Below, piece by piece: positions 44,165-53,362 of a stretch of 64,000 bases of DNA. Position 1 is the first letter of the stretch. Every line of letters begins with the position of its first letter. Made by a program: the position numbers and the translations under genes. The notes beneath the pieces are model-generated. The model had not been told where the DNA came from and did no database searches. It was given only the letters and a program-made list of their open reading frames with translations. Source of the DNA: Gordonia zhenghanii (GTDB taxonomy: Bacteria; Actinomycetota; Actinomycetes; Mycobacteriales; Mycobacteriaceae); NCBI RefSeq assembly GCF_021738965.1, contig NZ_JAKKOQ010000001.1, forward strand, positions 186,001 through 250,000. The letters are read 5' to 3'.

Positions 44165-46422
44165 TGACGACAATCCTCCGTGACGACCACGGCATCCCCC
44201 ACATTCGCGCGGCATCGGCCGAGGAGACGATCTTCGGGCAGGGCTACGCGACCGGCATCGACCGCGCTTGGCAGATCGAGTTCCTGCGACTGCGCGCGGA
44301 AGGTCGGACGGCAGAAGTGTTCGGGGCCCCGTGCGTCGGCTGGGACACGTTCGCGCGGCGGGCCCAGATCGACCGCGCCGCCCGCCGGATCCACGATGCG
44401 TCGTCCGAGCGCACGCGAATGTTGCTGCGCGCCTATGCCGATGGCGTGACCCGCTCGCACGACGCGGCGGAGGCCGTCGAGCTGACCGAGTTCGACCACC
44501 GCCCGACCGCGTGGAGTCCGTGGACGCCGATCTCGGTGTTCATCGTCCAGCATCTGATGTTCGGCCGGTTCGCGACCAAGTTGTGGCGCCTGCACGCGCG
44601 TCGGATGCTCGGTCCGGACGCGCTCGCCCTGCTCGACACCGAATGGGCGGACAAGGGACGAGACCGCGTCCCCGACTTGCCGTCCGAGGAGTTCATGGAG
44701 GAGATTCTGCGGCAGATGCCGGTGACCGCAGAGGTCGGCGTCGAACCCGACGTTCCTGCTCTCGGCGATGCGATCTCCGGCAGCAATGCGTGGGGCGTCG
44801 CGGCGTCGGGCACCGACACCGGTGCGCCGTTGATCGCCGGCGATCCGCACCGGTTCATCGAGATCCCGGGTGTCTACCAGCAGTGCCACCTGGCGTGCGA
44901 CGAGTTCGACGTCGTCGGCTTCGCGTTCGCCGGTGTACCCGGCCTTCCGCACTTCGCGCACGCGTCGTCCGTGGCATGGGGCATCACCAACGCGATGGCC
45001 GACTACCAGGACGTCTACGTCGAGAAGGTGAGCCGCGTCGACGACCTGATCACCGCGGTGACCCCGGACGGGCAGACCGCGTGCGACGCCTGGATCGAGA
45101 AGATCGCGGTCCGCGGCGGCGACGCCGTCGACGTGGAGATCATCGAGACCGAGAACGGGTCGGTGGTCTTCGGCGGTCCCGACGACCTGTGGGCCGTCAG
45201 TCTGCGCACGCCGATGCTGTCCGACGCGACGTCCACGTTCGACGCCGTGCTCGACTTGTTGTTCGCGTCGTCGATCGACGACGTCGAGCAGGCGTTGAAC
45301 GGGTGGGTGGAGCCGCCGAACCGGATCGTCGTCGGCGACTCGTCTGGCAGTCTGCGCCACCACACGATCGGGCGTTATCCGGTGCGCGCCAACGAGAACT
45401 ACTGGCTGCCGGTGCCCGGGTGGGACGAGAAGTATCGGTGGCGCGGCTACGCCGGGACGTCGCTACCTGGGCGCGATGCCGACGACGCTTCGAACTTCGA
45501 TCCTGAGGTGGCCGGCCACACGGTCATCGCGAACCAGCGGATCGCCGACTGCCCGCCGATGCAGCCGATCACCACCGAGTGCGCCCCGAATGCGCGAGCG
45601 AAGCGGATCGACGAGCTGTTGTCGGCCGACGGAGAGGTCTCGGCAGACCGCTGTGCCGAAATCCACCGGGACGTCGCGAACGACCATGTCCGCGGTCTCA
45701 TCGAACTACTGGCCGGGCTGACGGACCTGACCGACGAGGCCGCCGCACTCCGTGCGCGGCTGGTCTCATGGGACGCTCTGATGAGTTCCGACAGCGTCGA
45801 GGCGTTCCTGTTCGCCGAGTTCCGCAGCAGACTCGTCACCGCGGTCACCGACGACGACGCACTCACTCCGCTCAGCGCGCCGAACGGGTTCCCGCTGTGG
45901 ATGACTCCCTACTTCGTCGCGGGGACGCGCATCGCTGCTGGACTCGACGCGGTGCTCGCCGGGGCGCCACGGCTCGGGATCGACGTACAGGCCGTCGCCG
46001 CCCGCGTCCTCGACGAGGTCGCTGTCAAGGCTGCGGAGACCACGACGGCGTGGGGCGACGTCCACGTGCTCGCTCCCCTGCACGGCATGGACTTCGCCGG
46101 AGTCACGGCGTCGTACCCGGAACTGTCGACGCTGGTGCGGCCCGAGCAGGTTCCGCTCGCCGGCGACGCCGAGTGCGTGCTCGCCAACGCGAGCGCGGTC
46201 GGCTTCTCGCACGTGTGCCGTCTCGGCTCCGTCGCGCGGTACGTGTGGGATGTCGCCGATCGAGACGCTAGTCGGTGGATCGTTCCCCTTGGGGCGCACG
46301 GAGACCCGTCGTCCGACCACTTTCAAGACCAGACGTCGACGTGGGCGCGCGGCGACCTCATCGACGTCGTATCCGACTGGGACGTGCTCGCACGCACCGC
46401 TGCGGTAGAGGAGATCTCGTGA
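44164..46422 (+). CDS. Penicillin acylase-family Ntn hydrolase without signal peptide
   Basis: 752 residues. The N-terminal segment [33 protein letters not shown] is the alpha-chain start of penicillin amidases; the self-processing junction [12 protein letters not shown] gives a Ser nucleophile after Gly, and [13 protein letters not shown] and the late [12 protein letters not shown] follow. Unlike PvdQ and classical acylases, the protein begins directly at the alpha-chain motif, so it should stay in the cytoplasm. Being fifth of a tightly coupled biosynthetic set suggests deacylation or acyl transfer on a siderophore intermediate. ATG overlaps the preceding stop. Confidence 0.87.
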   Translation: MTTILRDDHGIPHIRAASAEETIFGQGYATGIDRAWQIEFLRLRAEGRTAEVFGAPCVGWDTFARRAQIDRAARRIHDASSERTRMLLRAYADGVTRSHDAAEAVELTEFDHRPTAWSPWTPISVFIVQHLMFGRFATKLWRLHARRMLGPDALALLDTEWADKGRDRVPDLPSEEFMEEILRQMPVTAEVGVEPDVPALGDAISGSNAWGVAASGTDTGAPLIAGDPHRFIEIPGVYQQCHLACDEFDVVGFAFAGVPGLPHFAHASSVAWGITNAMADYQDVYVEKVSRVDDLITAVTPDGQTACDAWIEKIAVRGGDAVDVEIIETENGSVVFGGPDDLWAVSLRTPMLSDATSTFDAVLDLLFASSIDDVEQALNGWVEPPNRIVVGDSSGSLRHHTIGRYPVRANENYWLPVPGWDEKYRWRGYAGTSLPGRDADDASNFDPEVAGHTVIANQRIADCPPMQPITTECAPNARAKRIDELLSADGEVSADRCAEIHRDVANDHVRGLIELLAGLTDLTDEAAALRARLVSWDALMSSDSVEAFLFAEFRSRLVTAVTDDDALTPLSAPNGFPLWMTPYFVAGTRIAAGLDAVLAGAPRLGIDVQAVAARVLDEVAVKAAETTTAWGDVHVLAPLHGMDFAGVTASYPELSTLVRPEQVPLAGDAECVLANASAVGFSHVCRLGSVARYVWDVADRDASRWIVPLGAHGDPSSDHFQDQTSTWARGDLIDVVSDWDVLARTAAVEEIS

Positions 46423-47816
46423 GCATTCTGAACGACGCCCAACGCGACCTGATGCGTCAGCGGCTGGCCGCGGCAGGCATCGACGCCCCCGCGGAGACCG
46501 CCGCGGTCGCGCCGGAACCGGTGGCCGCCGACGGCTCACTGGGCATCGCCGAACGCCGCATGTGGAAGATCTACGAGATCGACCCCGAATCCGACTCGCA
46601 CAACTTCGCGGTGCACCTGACGTTCGGGGCACCGTACACACTCGAGCAGATCGTCGCGTCAACGGCGAAGATCATCGCCTCGTCGGAGGTCGTGTGCTCG
46701 GTGATCGAGGTGTCCGACGACGGACCGCGGCGTCGACCCGCACGACGCGAGGGCCGGTGGACCGTGCCCGGACGGGTCTGGGAGTTCGGTGACATCGTCG
46801 CGGACGTCGACGCCTCCGCACAGGTCGTCGCGCAGGCACCGTTCGAGTTGACTCGCGAACAGCCGTGGCGCGTGCGCATCCGCACACTCGACGACGGCAC
46901 GGTCTCGATGATCCTGGTGATCCACCACATCGGCGGCGACGAGACGATCCTCCCGCCGGTGCTGACGGCACTCGTGTCGGGGAACGCCGCATCGTGGTCG
47001 GGCGGCGGCACCGCGGTCGACGCGGCGACGCGCACCGGGGTGCACGCGGACGCTGCGGTGAAGCATGCGCGGGCGACGTGGGCCGCGGAGGGCATCGGCT
47101 ACCCGCTGTCCGGGCAGTTGCCTGCCACCAGCCCCGAGGAGAGTTGGGTCTCGGTGATGGGCGAAGGCCGCGGCGCGCTCCTGCACCGACGACTGGACGA
47201 CGCCGTCGTGGCGCGTCTGATCGCGTTCGCGCGGGACGTCGACGCGACGCCGAACTCGCTGTTCGTCGCGGTGTCGGCGTTGACGGTGTACGCGGTGACG
47301 GGCGCCGACGACTTCGTGGTCCTGGTTCCTGCCGACAACCGGGCGCCCGCCGAAACCGTCGACCGAGTCGGCTACAGCGGGAACATCGTGCCCATGCGGT
47401 TCCGGTTCGACTCGTCGGCCACGGCAGGCGACGCCGTCCGGTCCGCGGTGACGACGGTGTTCGAGGCGATGGAGCATTCGTCCGTCGACTACGGCACGCT
47501 TCTCACCGCGCTGCGCGGTGCAGGCGGACGCTTCCCCGTCGCCGAGATCATGACGCTAGTCAAGAACGCCCCGCTGCGCGGCGTCCCGGTTCCCGACGGG
47601 GCACACGTCACGTGCGAGACGGTGTTCAAGGACGTCGTGCACTACCCGCTGAGCATCTCGTTCGAGTTCGACGAGCACGACGCAGTGCACCTGGAACTCG
47701 AGTACCGGACGGATGTGCTCGACGAGGCGTACGCTGAACGGGTCGCCGACGTCGTCGAGTCGTTGGCGGCGACGCTGCCCGAGTCGGCGGACGTCGTCCT
47801 CTCGCGGTTGCCCTGA
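46419..47816 (+). CDS. Second stand-alone condensation-domain-like protein
   Basis: 465 residues. It starts with a short helical segment ([20 protein letters not shown]) that could dock to a carrier protein, then [14 protein letters not shown] (C1-like), the catalytic motif [12 protein letters not shown] (HHxxxD complete, Gly replaced by Glu) and [22 protein letters not shown] (C5-like). Activity is plausible. With the 42740 protein the operon provides two free condensation enzymes for one Cy-A-T module. GTG start overlaps the acylase stop by four bases; last gene of the operon. Confidence 0.82.
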   Translation: MSILNDAQRDLMRQRLAAAGIDAPAETAAVAPEPVAADGSLGIAERRMWKIYEIDPESDSHNFAVHLTFGAPYTLEQIVASTAKIIASSEVVCSVIEVSDDGPRRRPARREGRWTVPGRVWEFGDIVADVDASAQVVAQAPFELTREQPWRVRIRTLDDGTVSMILVIHHIGGDETILPPVLTALVSGNAASWSGGGTAVDAATRTGVHADAAVKHARATWAAEGIGYPLSGQLPATSPEESWVSVMGEGRGALLHRRLDDAVVARLIAFARDVDATPNSLFVAVSALTVYAVTGADDFVVLVPADNRAPAETVDRVGYSGNIVPMRFRFDSSATAGDAVRSAVTTVFEAMEHSSVDYGTLLTALRGAGGRFPVAEIMTLVKNAPLRGVPVPDGAHVTCETVFKDVVHYPLSISFEFDEHDAVHLELEYRTDVLDEAYAERVADVVESLAATLPESADVVLSRLP

Positions 47817-47823
47817 CCGCGTC

Positions 47824-48762
47824 TCAAAGTTCGGTGGACCGCGGCGGGTCAGCGCCGGGACGCGCCACGGTGACCGCCGCCGCGCGCGCCGCGTAAGTGA
47901 GCACATCGGTCCAGGCGTCGTCGGACATCGATCGCACCCCGTCGACGGTCAGATCGTGCTCGGCGTCGAGGCGCGCGAGTAGGGCTCCGAGGACGGTGTC
48001 GCCCGCGCCGATGGTGTCGACGACCTCGGCTTTCACGCCGGGGACTCGAACGACGGCGTCCGCAGTCACGGCCGCGATGCCGTCGGCGCCGAGCGTCACG
48101 AGCGCGACGTCGACGCCCGCGTCGATCCACGACCGCACCGTCGGCAGGACGTCGTCGAACGACGAGGTGTCGGGAAGGTCGGCGAGCCACACGATGTCGT
48201 CGATCGACGATTTGAGGATCGTGGTGTGCGCCAGACGTTTCCGAAACTTGGTGCGGTAAGCGGCAGGGTCGTCGATGAGTGCGGCACGGATGTTGGGGTC
48301 CATGACGGTGACACGTCCGGCGGCGGCCTCGCGTTCGAGCACCGCGTCGTAGACGGACGCGCCGGGTTCGAGCACCATCGACACGGTGCCGAGCACGACG
48401 GCGCTGACCTCGTCGGACAGCGGTCCGGGATCGGCGACGAGTCGGTCCGCAGTCCCGTTGACGTAGAAGCCGTACCGCACCGCGCCGGGATCGGAGGTGT
48501 CGGCGACAGCGAGGGTCGTCAGTTCGTCGCCGCGCTGCACGAGGTCGAGGTCAACACCTTCGTCGCGGAGGCGGTCGACGAGTTCCCCACCGAAACCGTC
48601 CGTCGAGATCCGCGACAGAAAACCGGTGCGCGCGCCGAGTCTGGCGGCGGCGATCGCCGCGTTGAAGGGCCCGCCGCCGAGCGCGGGGCGCAGAGCTGGC
48701 CGCCCGTCCTCCGCGGTCACCGGCACCAGGTCGACCAGAGCTTCGCCACCCACAATGATCAT
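47824..48762 (-). CDS. PfkB-family sugar kinase (fructokinase/ribokinase-like)
   Basis: 312 residues. MIIVGGEALVDLVPV and LGGGPFNAAIAAARLG are the N-terminal PfkB signature; the catalytic segment VDTIGAGDTVLGALLA holds the GAGD anion hole and base. Substrate specificity cannot be read. It converges on the condensation-protein gene with seven bases between stops and does not belong to the siderophore set by function. Confidence 0.9.
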   Translation of the reverse strand: MIIVGGEALVDLVPVTAEDGRPALRPALGGGPFNAAIAAARLGARTGFLSRISTDGFGGELVDRLRDEGVDLDLVQRGDELTTLAVADTSDPGAVRYGFYVNGTADRLVADPGPLSDEVSAVVLGTVSMVLEPGASVYDAVLEREAAAGRVTVMDPNIRAALIDDPAAYRTKFRKRLAHTTILKSSIDDIVWLADLPDTSSFDDVLPTVRSWIDAGVDVALVTLGADGIAAVTADAVVRVPGVKAEVVDTIGAGDTVLGALLARLDAEHDLTVDGVRSMSDDAWTDVLTYAARAAAVTVARPGADPPRSTEL

Positions 48763-48780
48763 GTGTAATACCCTTCTGCT

Positions 48781-48855
48781 GCTGGTCGAGCCGTTCTAAC
48801 GCTGATCGAGCCCTTCGACTCCGCTCAGGAGAACCAGAGTCGAGATCCCGGCTCA
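48781..48855. repeat. Dispersed palindromic repeat, variant copy
   Basis: GATCGAGCCCTTCGACTCCG followed by CTCAGGAGAACC and GTCGAGATCCC, nearly identical to the unit at 1525-1572. It lies just upstream of the PfkB gene start. Confidence 0.75.
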
Positions 48856-48902
48856 CCCAGCCTAACGGCGAGCACGGCACGCCGTCGCCACGGGCGAATC
48901 CT

Positions 48903-48976
48903 CGCGTGAGTGGTACCGCTCCGGGCATAGGGACCGAAATACGTCGGCTTTCAGCCCCAGCGGTACCACTCACGCG
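48903..48976. terminator. 74-base stem-loop with perfect 18-bp arms
   Basis: CGCGTGAGTGGTACCGCT (48903-48920) is exactly complementary to AGCGGTACCACTCACGCG (48959-48976). The 38-base interior contains GGGACCGAAATACGTCGG and GGGC/GCCC. It follows the last gene of the exporter operon, fitting a terminator, but its size and interior resemble the element at 14635-14715 (shared GGAC...TCGGC...CAG layout). Confidence 0.6.
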
Positions 48977-49007
48977 CGAAGTGCTCGACCAGCACGATGG
49001 GGAGCTG

Positions 49008-50261
49008 TCAGCTCGCCCCGATCACCTCGGTCAGCACGTCGACGAAACGCGCCGGATAGCCGGGAAGGGCCGCAGGGTCGGCGACGATGCCCAAGGTCGT
49101 GCGATTCCCGAGGACCAGTCCGGTCACCGAGAACGAGTAGCCGATGAGCGGCGACATCGCGGTCGACTCGACGATGTCGCGGCCGAGCATCGAGCGCACC
49201 CGGGTGAAACCCGGGTTGATGCCGATGTGGATGTCCGGACTCATCCGCTTCATCGATTCGGCGACGATCGTGCGCATGTCCGACCACTCGATCGGCGGGG
49301 CGCCGTCGACGGCGGCTAACGCGAGACCGAGGTTCTCATCATTGATGAGAGTCAGTTCGGCACGAGCACGCGCGATCTGAGCGTCGAAGTCAGGTTCGTC
49401 GCCAGGCAGGTTGAGCAACGACACGGCGACAGCGTTGCCGGTGTGGCGGAACTCCGGGTCGAGCGTCACCGGCAGCGTGACGCGGATGTTCGAGGCCTGC
49501 GGTCCGTAGGGCACGGGCGGAGCGATGCTGACGGCGCGTCCGATCGCTGCGACGAGGAACTCGTGGACCGATGCGCCGTGCGCGCGTGCGGTACGGCGCA
49601 GATCGCGGGTCGACGCCGAGAACGCAGCGGTCTCGCGGCGCCCGGACGAGGTGAGCGTCGGCCACGCGCGGCCGTCCTCACCGTCCGTCCATTGCTTCTC
49701 GAACGCCGCCCGAGCCTTCGCCAGCACATCGTCGTCGGGGGTGCCGACGCGGAATCGCGGACTAGTCGCGAAGCGGTCGAAACTCGCCAGATCGTCGTCG
49801 GATCCGTCGGCGAGCAATGCCGAGAACGCGGCGCCCGCGATGCCGTCCGACAGGCTGTGATGCACCTTCAACAGCACGTATTGGGCGGCAGGCGCGCTCA
49901 GCAGCGTCAGGTGCCAGTATGGCCGCGGCTGCGGCAACGGTTCGGAGAGGAGGGTCGCCACCTGCTCGTGGACGTCGCCGTCGACGTGTACCTCGGTGAC
50001 GTGCGCGGGCACATCCACCTCGTCGGCGACGACGATCTCGGGTGCTTCGTCGCGTCCGCCGCGGACCCCGATACGGAACAGCTCGTACCGGCCCACTCGC
50101 TGCGCGACGCGCTCACGCACCGCGTCAAGGGTGAGCGTCGCACCGTCGCCCAGAGTGAGGAGCATGCCCCAATGGGCGGGCGCCCCGGGACCGTCCGAGT
50201 GCAGGTAGGTGAAGTCCGACGGCCCGAACTCGGCAACGCCGGGTTCTACGGCGGCAGTCAT
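49008..50261 (-). CDS. WS/DGAT-like (HHxxxDG) acyltransferase
   Basis: 417 residues. The catalytic motif VLLKVHHSLSDGIAG is the HHxxxDG of the condensation/PapA/wax-ester-synthase superfamily; the C-terminal half (NIRVTLPVTL near the middle, SVTGLVLGNRTTLGIVADP at the end) matches the WS/DGAT C-terminal domain. Directly coupled to an ACP gene (overlap of ATG and stop) and to a siderophore-type exporter, it probably transfers a carrier-bound acyl group to the exported product rather than making wax esters. Confidence 0.8.
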   Translation of the reverse strand: MTAAVEPGVAEFGPSDFTYLHSDGPGAPAHWGMLLTLGDGATLTLDAVRERVAQRVGRYELFRIGVRGGRDEAPEIVVADEVDVPAHVTEVHVDGDVHEQVATLLSEPLPQPRPYWHLTLLSAPAAQYVLLKVHHSLSDGIAGAAFSALLADGSDDDLASFDRFATSPRFRVGTPDDDVLAKARAAFEKQWTDGEDGRAWPTLTSSGRRETAAFSASTRDLRRTARAHGASVHEFLVAAIGRAVSIAPPVPYGPQASNIRVTLPVTLDPEFRHTGNAVAVSLLNLPGDEPDFDAQIARARAELTLINDENLGLALAAVDGAPPIEWSDMRTIVAESMKRMSPDIHIGINPGFTRVRSMLGRDIVESTAMSPLIGYSFSVTGLVLGNRTTLGIVADPAALPGYPARFVDVLTEVIGAS

Positions 50262-50506
50262 TGGGTGACGCTCATCTTCAAGCGGATGGCCTCTTCGAGG
50301 TCGCCGACAGTCTTGGCATCGTAGATCTCGCGTTCGGCGAGCTTCACACCGAGCTTCTCCTCGATCGCGACGACACCGATGGCGAACGCCACCGAGTCCA
50401 TACCGAGATCGTCTATCAGCGACGACTCCTCGGTGACGCCGTCGAGCGACAGGTCGAGGTCCTCGTCGAGGATCTCCTTCAGCGACTCGCGTACCCGGTC
50501 AGACAT
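50258..50506 (-). CDS. Acyl carrier protein, MbtL-like
   Basis: 82 residues. The phosphopantetheine serine is in LIDDLGMDSVAFAIGVVAIE. That stretch and the preceding N-terminal LKEILDEDLDLSLDGVTEES closely resemble MbtL of the mycobactin lipidation set (MbtK/L/M/N). It is therefore the best partner of the MbtM-like ligase (19935) and MbtN-like dehydrogenase (18766), although it is encoded 30 kb away in the exporter operon. Confidence 0.88.
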   Translation of the reverse strand: MSDRVRESLKEILDEDLDLSLDGVTEESSLIDDLGMDSVAFAIGVVAIEEKLGVKLAEREIYDAKTVGDLEEAIRLKMSVTQ

Positions 50507-50518
50507 TGACTACTCCTT

Positions 50519-51331
50519 CTAGTTGGATCCCTCAGAGGCCCGGCGGTACCCACGTACGGCCAACGGCCCGAAGACAGCGAGCAGACCGACGGTCCACACG
50601 ATCGTCGCGGTGAGCGGCCCGGCGACCGGTCCGCCTTCGGTCAGGCCGCGGATCGCGTCGATCGCGGGGCTCATCGGCTGGTTGCGGACCACCGGCTGCA
50701 GCCAACTCGGATACTCCGAGATCGGCGCGAAACCGCTGTTGAAGAACAGCAGGAACAGGAAGACTCCGCCGAGGAACTGCACCGACTGCGTCCCCGACGC
50801 GACGGTCGCGAGTGCGATGACGGGGGCGGCGACGCCGACCGCGAAGATCATCGGCACCGCCCACGCACCAAGCGCCGACAGCAACCCCTGCTCGAACCCG
50901 AAGCCCATCGTCATCGCGACGAGGAACAGGACGACGGTGGCGAGTCCGGTGCGGACGGCTTCCGCGGCGAGTCGGCCGGCAATGAATCCCGATCGCGACA
51001 CGGGGAGGGTCCATATCCGGGACAGCAGCCCGCTGTCGCGCTCGTGAATCAGTGTCATCGCGGTCGCGACCGTCCCGTAGAGGGCCGCGACCAGCGCGAC
51101 GAGGCCGGTGTTCCCGTAGATGCTGTCGCCTGAGCCGAGGGCCGTCACCGACTTGCCGAATACGAGTTGGAACATCAGCAGCATGAACGTCGGGAACGCC
51201 ACCGACTGCACGACGATGCCGGGGTCGCGGCTCCACGATTTCAGCAGCGTGCCCGTGTGGACGGCGACCTGCGCCACCGGTCCCACTGCCTGCCGCAGCG
51301 GCCACGTTTGGCCGGCGGCTCTTGTGCTCAT
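50519..51331 (-). CDS. ABC-2 type exporter permease (DrrB/DrrC-like)
   Basis: 270 residues, six predicted membrane segments. FPTFMLLMFQLVFGKS near the N-terminus, the cytosolic ERDSGLLSRIWTLPVSR coupling motif, and NSGFAPISEYPSWLQPVVRNQPMSPAIDAIRGL are typical of drug and lipid ABC-2 permeases. ATG at 51331 overlaps the stop of the partner permease. Confidence 0.9.
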   Translation of the reverse strand: MSTRAAGQTWPLRQAVGPVAQVAVHTGTLLKSWSRDPGIVVQSVAFPTFMLLMFQLVFGKSVTALGSGDSIYGNTGLVALVAALYGTVATAMTLIHERDSGLLSRIWTLPVSRSGFIAGRLAAEAVRTGLATVVLFLVAMTMGFGFEQGLLSALGAWAVPMIFAVGVAAPVIALATVASGTQSVQFLGGVFLFLLFFNSGFAPISEYPSWLQPVVRNQPMSPAIDAIRGLTEGGPVAGPLTATIVWTVGLLAVFGPLAVRGYRRASEGSN

Positions 51332-52134
51332 CGGGTCGTCTGCTTCCGTGCGACGGCGGCCACCGCGACTCCGCCCAATGCGAGAAGTCCGACGGCCCAA
51401 CAGATCACAGCGGTCGGGTCGAAACCGGCTCCGTTCGAGAGTGCGCGCAGCGCGTCGGAGAACACGGACAGTGGCTGGTTCCGCACGAACGGTTGGATCC
51501 ACCCGGGGAAGCTGTCGGCCGGGACGAGTCCGGTGGACGCCATGATGAGGATCAGCTGCGGAATCATCAGGACACTCGCGACGGCGAGCGAACTCGCGGC
51601 GACCGAGCCCGCGGCGTCGGTGAGCAGGCTCAACGCGACGCCGAAGAGCACGACGAGGGCCAGGAAGCCGATCGTCGCGCCGACGCCGCCTTCGAAGCGG
51701 AACCCGAGCGCGAACCCGACGACCAGGCCGCCGCACACGGCGAGGCACATGCGCACGACGACCCAGGTCATCCGGCCGAGGATCGGCGCGACACGCGGGA
51801 TCGGCAGACTCATCATCCGTTCGCGCACACCGGCGCGGGCGTCGGCGCCAGCGACCTCGGTTGCCGCGATCGCGGTAAAGATTCCGGTCTGCAAGAAGAT
51901 GATCGGGGTCAGGAACTGGGCGTAGTCGCCGCCCGCCGCCTCGAATCGGTTGTGCAGCGGGACGTAGAAGCACAGGAAGAAGACGACCGGGCTCAGCGCC
52001 CCGAACAGCGCGTCTCCGGTCCGTATACCGGTAGACACCTTCTGACGGGCGAGCGTCGCCGTCGCCGACACCAGTCCGACGGAGCGGCGACGTACCGACG
52101 TCGGCACCGCGGGCGGCGCGAGGGTGGCCGTCAC
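51328..52134 (-). CDS. ABC-2 type exporter permease
   Basis: 268 residues, paralogous to the next permease: ARAGVRERMMSLPIPRVAP is the coupling motif and FPGWIQPFVRNQPLSVFSDALRAL the conserved late loop. The GTG start at 52134 overlaps the ATPase stop. The two permeases presumably form a heterodimer that exports the desferri-siderophore or a lipidated precursor. Confidence 0.9.
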   Translation of the reverse strand: MTATLAPPAVPTSVRRRSVGLVSATATLARQKVSTGIRTGDALFGALSPVVFFLCFYVPLHNRFEAAGGDYAQFLTPIIFLQTGIFTAIAATEVAGADARAGVRERMMSLPIPRVAPILGRMTWVVVRMCLAVCGGLVVGFALGFRFEGGVGATIGFLALVVLFGVALSLLTDAAGSVAASSLAVASVLMIPQLILIMASTGLVPADSFPGWIQPFVRNQPLSVFSDALRALSNGAGFDPTAVICWAVGLLALGGVAVAAVARKQTTR

Positions 52135-53120
52135 GGGGCATCGACCCCGGCGAGGCGATCCGACTCAGCCAGTTGATCCGACCCCGTCAACTGGAGGAAC
52201 ACTTCGTCGAGCGAGGGCTGTCGCAACCCGATGTCGACGACGTCGATGTCCGCGGTGTCCAAGCGGGCGATGACGTCACGGACCGTGGACTTCCCGTCCG
52301 CCGCACGGACGACGATCCGCGGGTGGGTCGCCGTCGACGCATCGTCGTGCTCGATGACGTCCAAACCAGCCAGGGCGGCGAGCGTGCGTTGGGCGTCGGA
52401 CCGCTGCACCAGACTCAATTCGCACACGGCCGCGCCCGCCTGCTGCTTCAGGGTTCCGGGGGTGCCAGATGCGACGATCCGGCCGCCGTTGAGCATGACG
52501 ATGTCGTCAGCGAGACGGTCGGCTTCTTCGAGGTATTGGGTGGTGAGCAGGACGGTGATGCCCTCGGAGCGGAGGCCGGCGACGGTGTCCCACACCGCGG
52601 CTCGACTGCGCGGGTCCAGACCGGTCGTCGGTTCGTCGAGGAACAGCACTTCGGGGCGGGTGATCAGTGCGCTCGCGATGTCGACGCGGCGACGCATGCC
52701 GCCCGACAGTGCTCCCACGCGGCGGGCGCGGACGTCGACGAGGTCGAATTGCTCGACGAGGTCGTCGATTCGGGACTTCAACGCTGCTCCGCGCAACCCA
52801 GTGAGGCGACCGAAGACCGAGAGGTTCTCCGCAGCGGTCAGACTGTCGTCCATCGACGCGTACTGCCCGGTGAGCGAGATCAGTTCCCGGACCTTCGGGG
52901 CGTCGGCGACGACGTCGTGTCCGGCGATCCGCGCGCTGCCCGCCGTCGGACGCTGCAGCGTCGACAGCAGGGTGACGGTGGTGGTCTTTCCACTCCCGTT
53001 CGGGCCGAGGAGTCCGAGGACGGTGCCCGGCTGCGCGTCGAACGAGATGCCGTCGAGAGCGGTGACGCTTCCGTACGTCTTAGTCAGGTTCTCCACTGAG
53101 ATCGCGATGGGCGCTGACAT
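52131..53120 (-). CDS. ABC-2 type exporter ATP-binding protein (DrrA-like)
   Basis: 329 residues: Walker A LLGPNGSGKTTTV, Q-loop SLTGQYASMDD, signature LSGGMRRRVDIA, Walker B VLFLDEPTTGLDPRSR, H-loop TTQYLEEADR, and the C-terminal PSLDEVFLQLTG typical of DrrA. ATG 53120 is preceded by GGGGAG. First gene of an iron-box operon running through two permeases, ACP and acyltransferase. Confidence 0.92.
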   Translation of the reverse strand: MSAPIAISVENLTKTYGSVTALDGISFDAQPGTVLGLLGPNGSGKTTTVTLLSTLQRPTAGSARIAGHDVVADAPKVRELISLTGQYASMDDSLTAAENLSVFGRLTGLRGAALKSRIDDLVEQFDLVDVRARRVGALSGGMRRRVDIASALITRPEVLFLDEPTTGLDPRSRAAVWDTVAGLRSEGITVLLTTQYLEEADRLADDIVMLNGGRIVASGTPGTLKQQAGAAVCELSLVQRSDAQRTLAALAGLDVIEHDDASTATHPRIVVRAADGKSTVRDVIARLDTADIDVVDIGLRQPSLDEVFLQLTGSDQLAESDRLAGVDAP

Positions 53121-53166
53121 GCGTACTCCCCTTCGTGGGCGGCCGATACCAGCACAACACTGGAAT

Positions 53167-53185
53167 ATAGGTGAGCCTAACCAAT
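53167..53185. promoter_or_regulatory. DtxR/IdeR-type iron box (exporter operon)
   Basis: ATAGGTGAGCCTAACCAAT matches TTAGGTTAGCCTAACCTAA at 15 of 19 positions, 46 bases upstream of the exporter ATPase start. Confidence 0.8.
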
Positions 53186-53261
53186 TGTATTCTGATCGGC
53201 CACGGAGGGGTGTGAAGGAGCGGAATTGCAGGCGACGGCTTCCGCGCGCAGAAGTAGGACG

Positions 53262-53354
53262 CTCGGCCAGCAGAGCTGTCTCGCAGACCCCGCTCGACCA
53301 GCGCGACTGTCTCGCAGACTGCGCTCGACCAGCAGAGCTGTCTCGACCAGCGAG
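53262..53354. repeat. Dispersed palindromic repeat cluster, diverged
   Basis: Three CTCGACCAG cores interleaved with GCTGTCTCGCAGAC-type halves. It separates the iron box from the SRPBCC gene stop. Confidence 0.75.
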
Positions 53355-53362
53355 AGGGGGCC

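Noticed and set aside
49008-50261. Third NRPS condensation domain
   Set aside because: The HHxxxDG motif is shared, but the C-terminal half fits the WS/DGAT family better.
18766-53120. Recent horizontal transfer by a phage or insertion element
   Set aside because: No integrase, transposase, att-like duplication or clear composition shift was seen; the only tRNA lies 5 kb outside the island.
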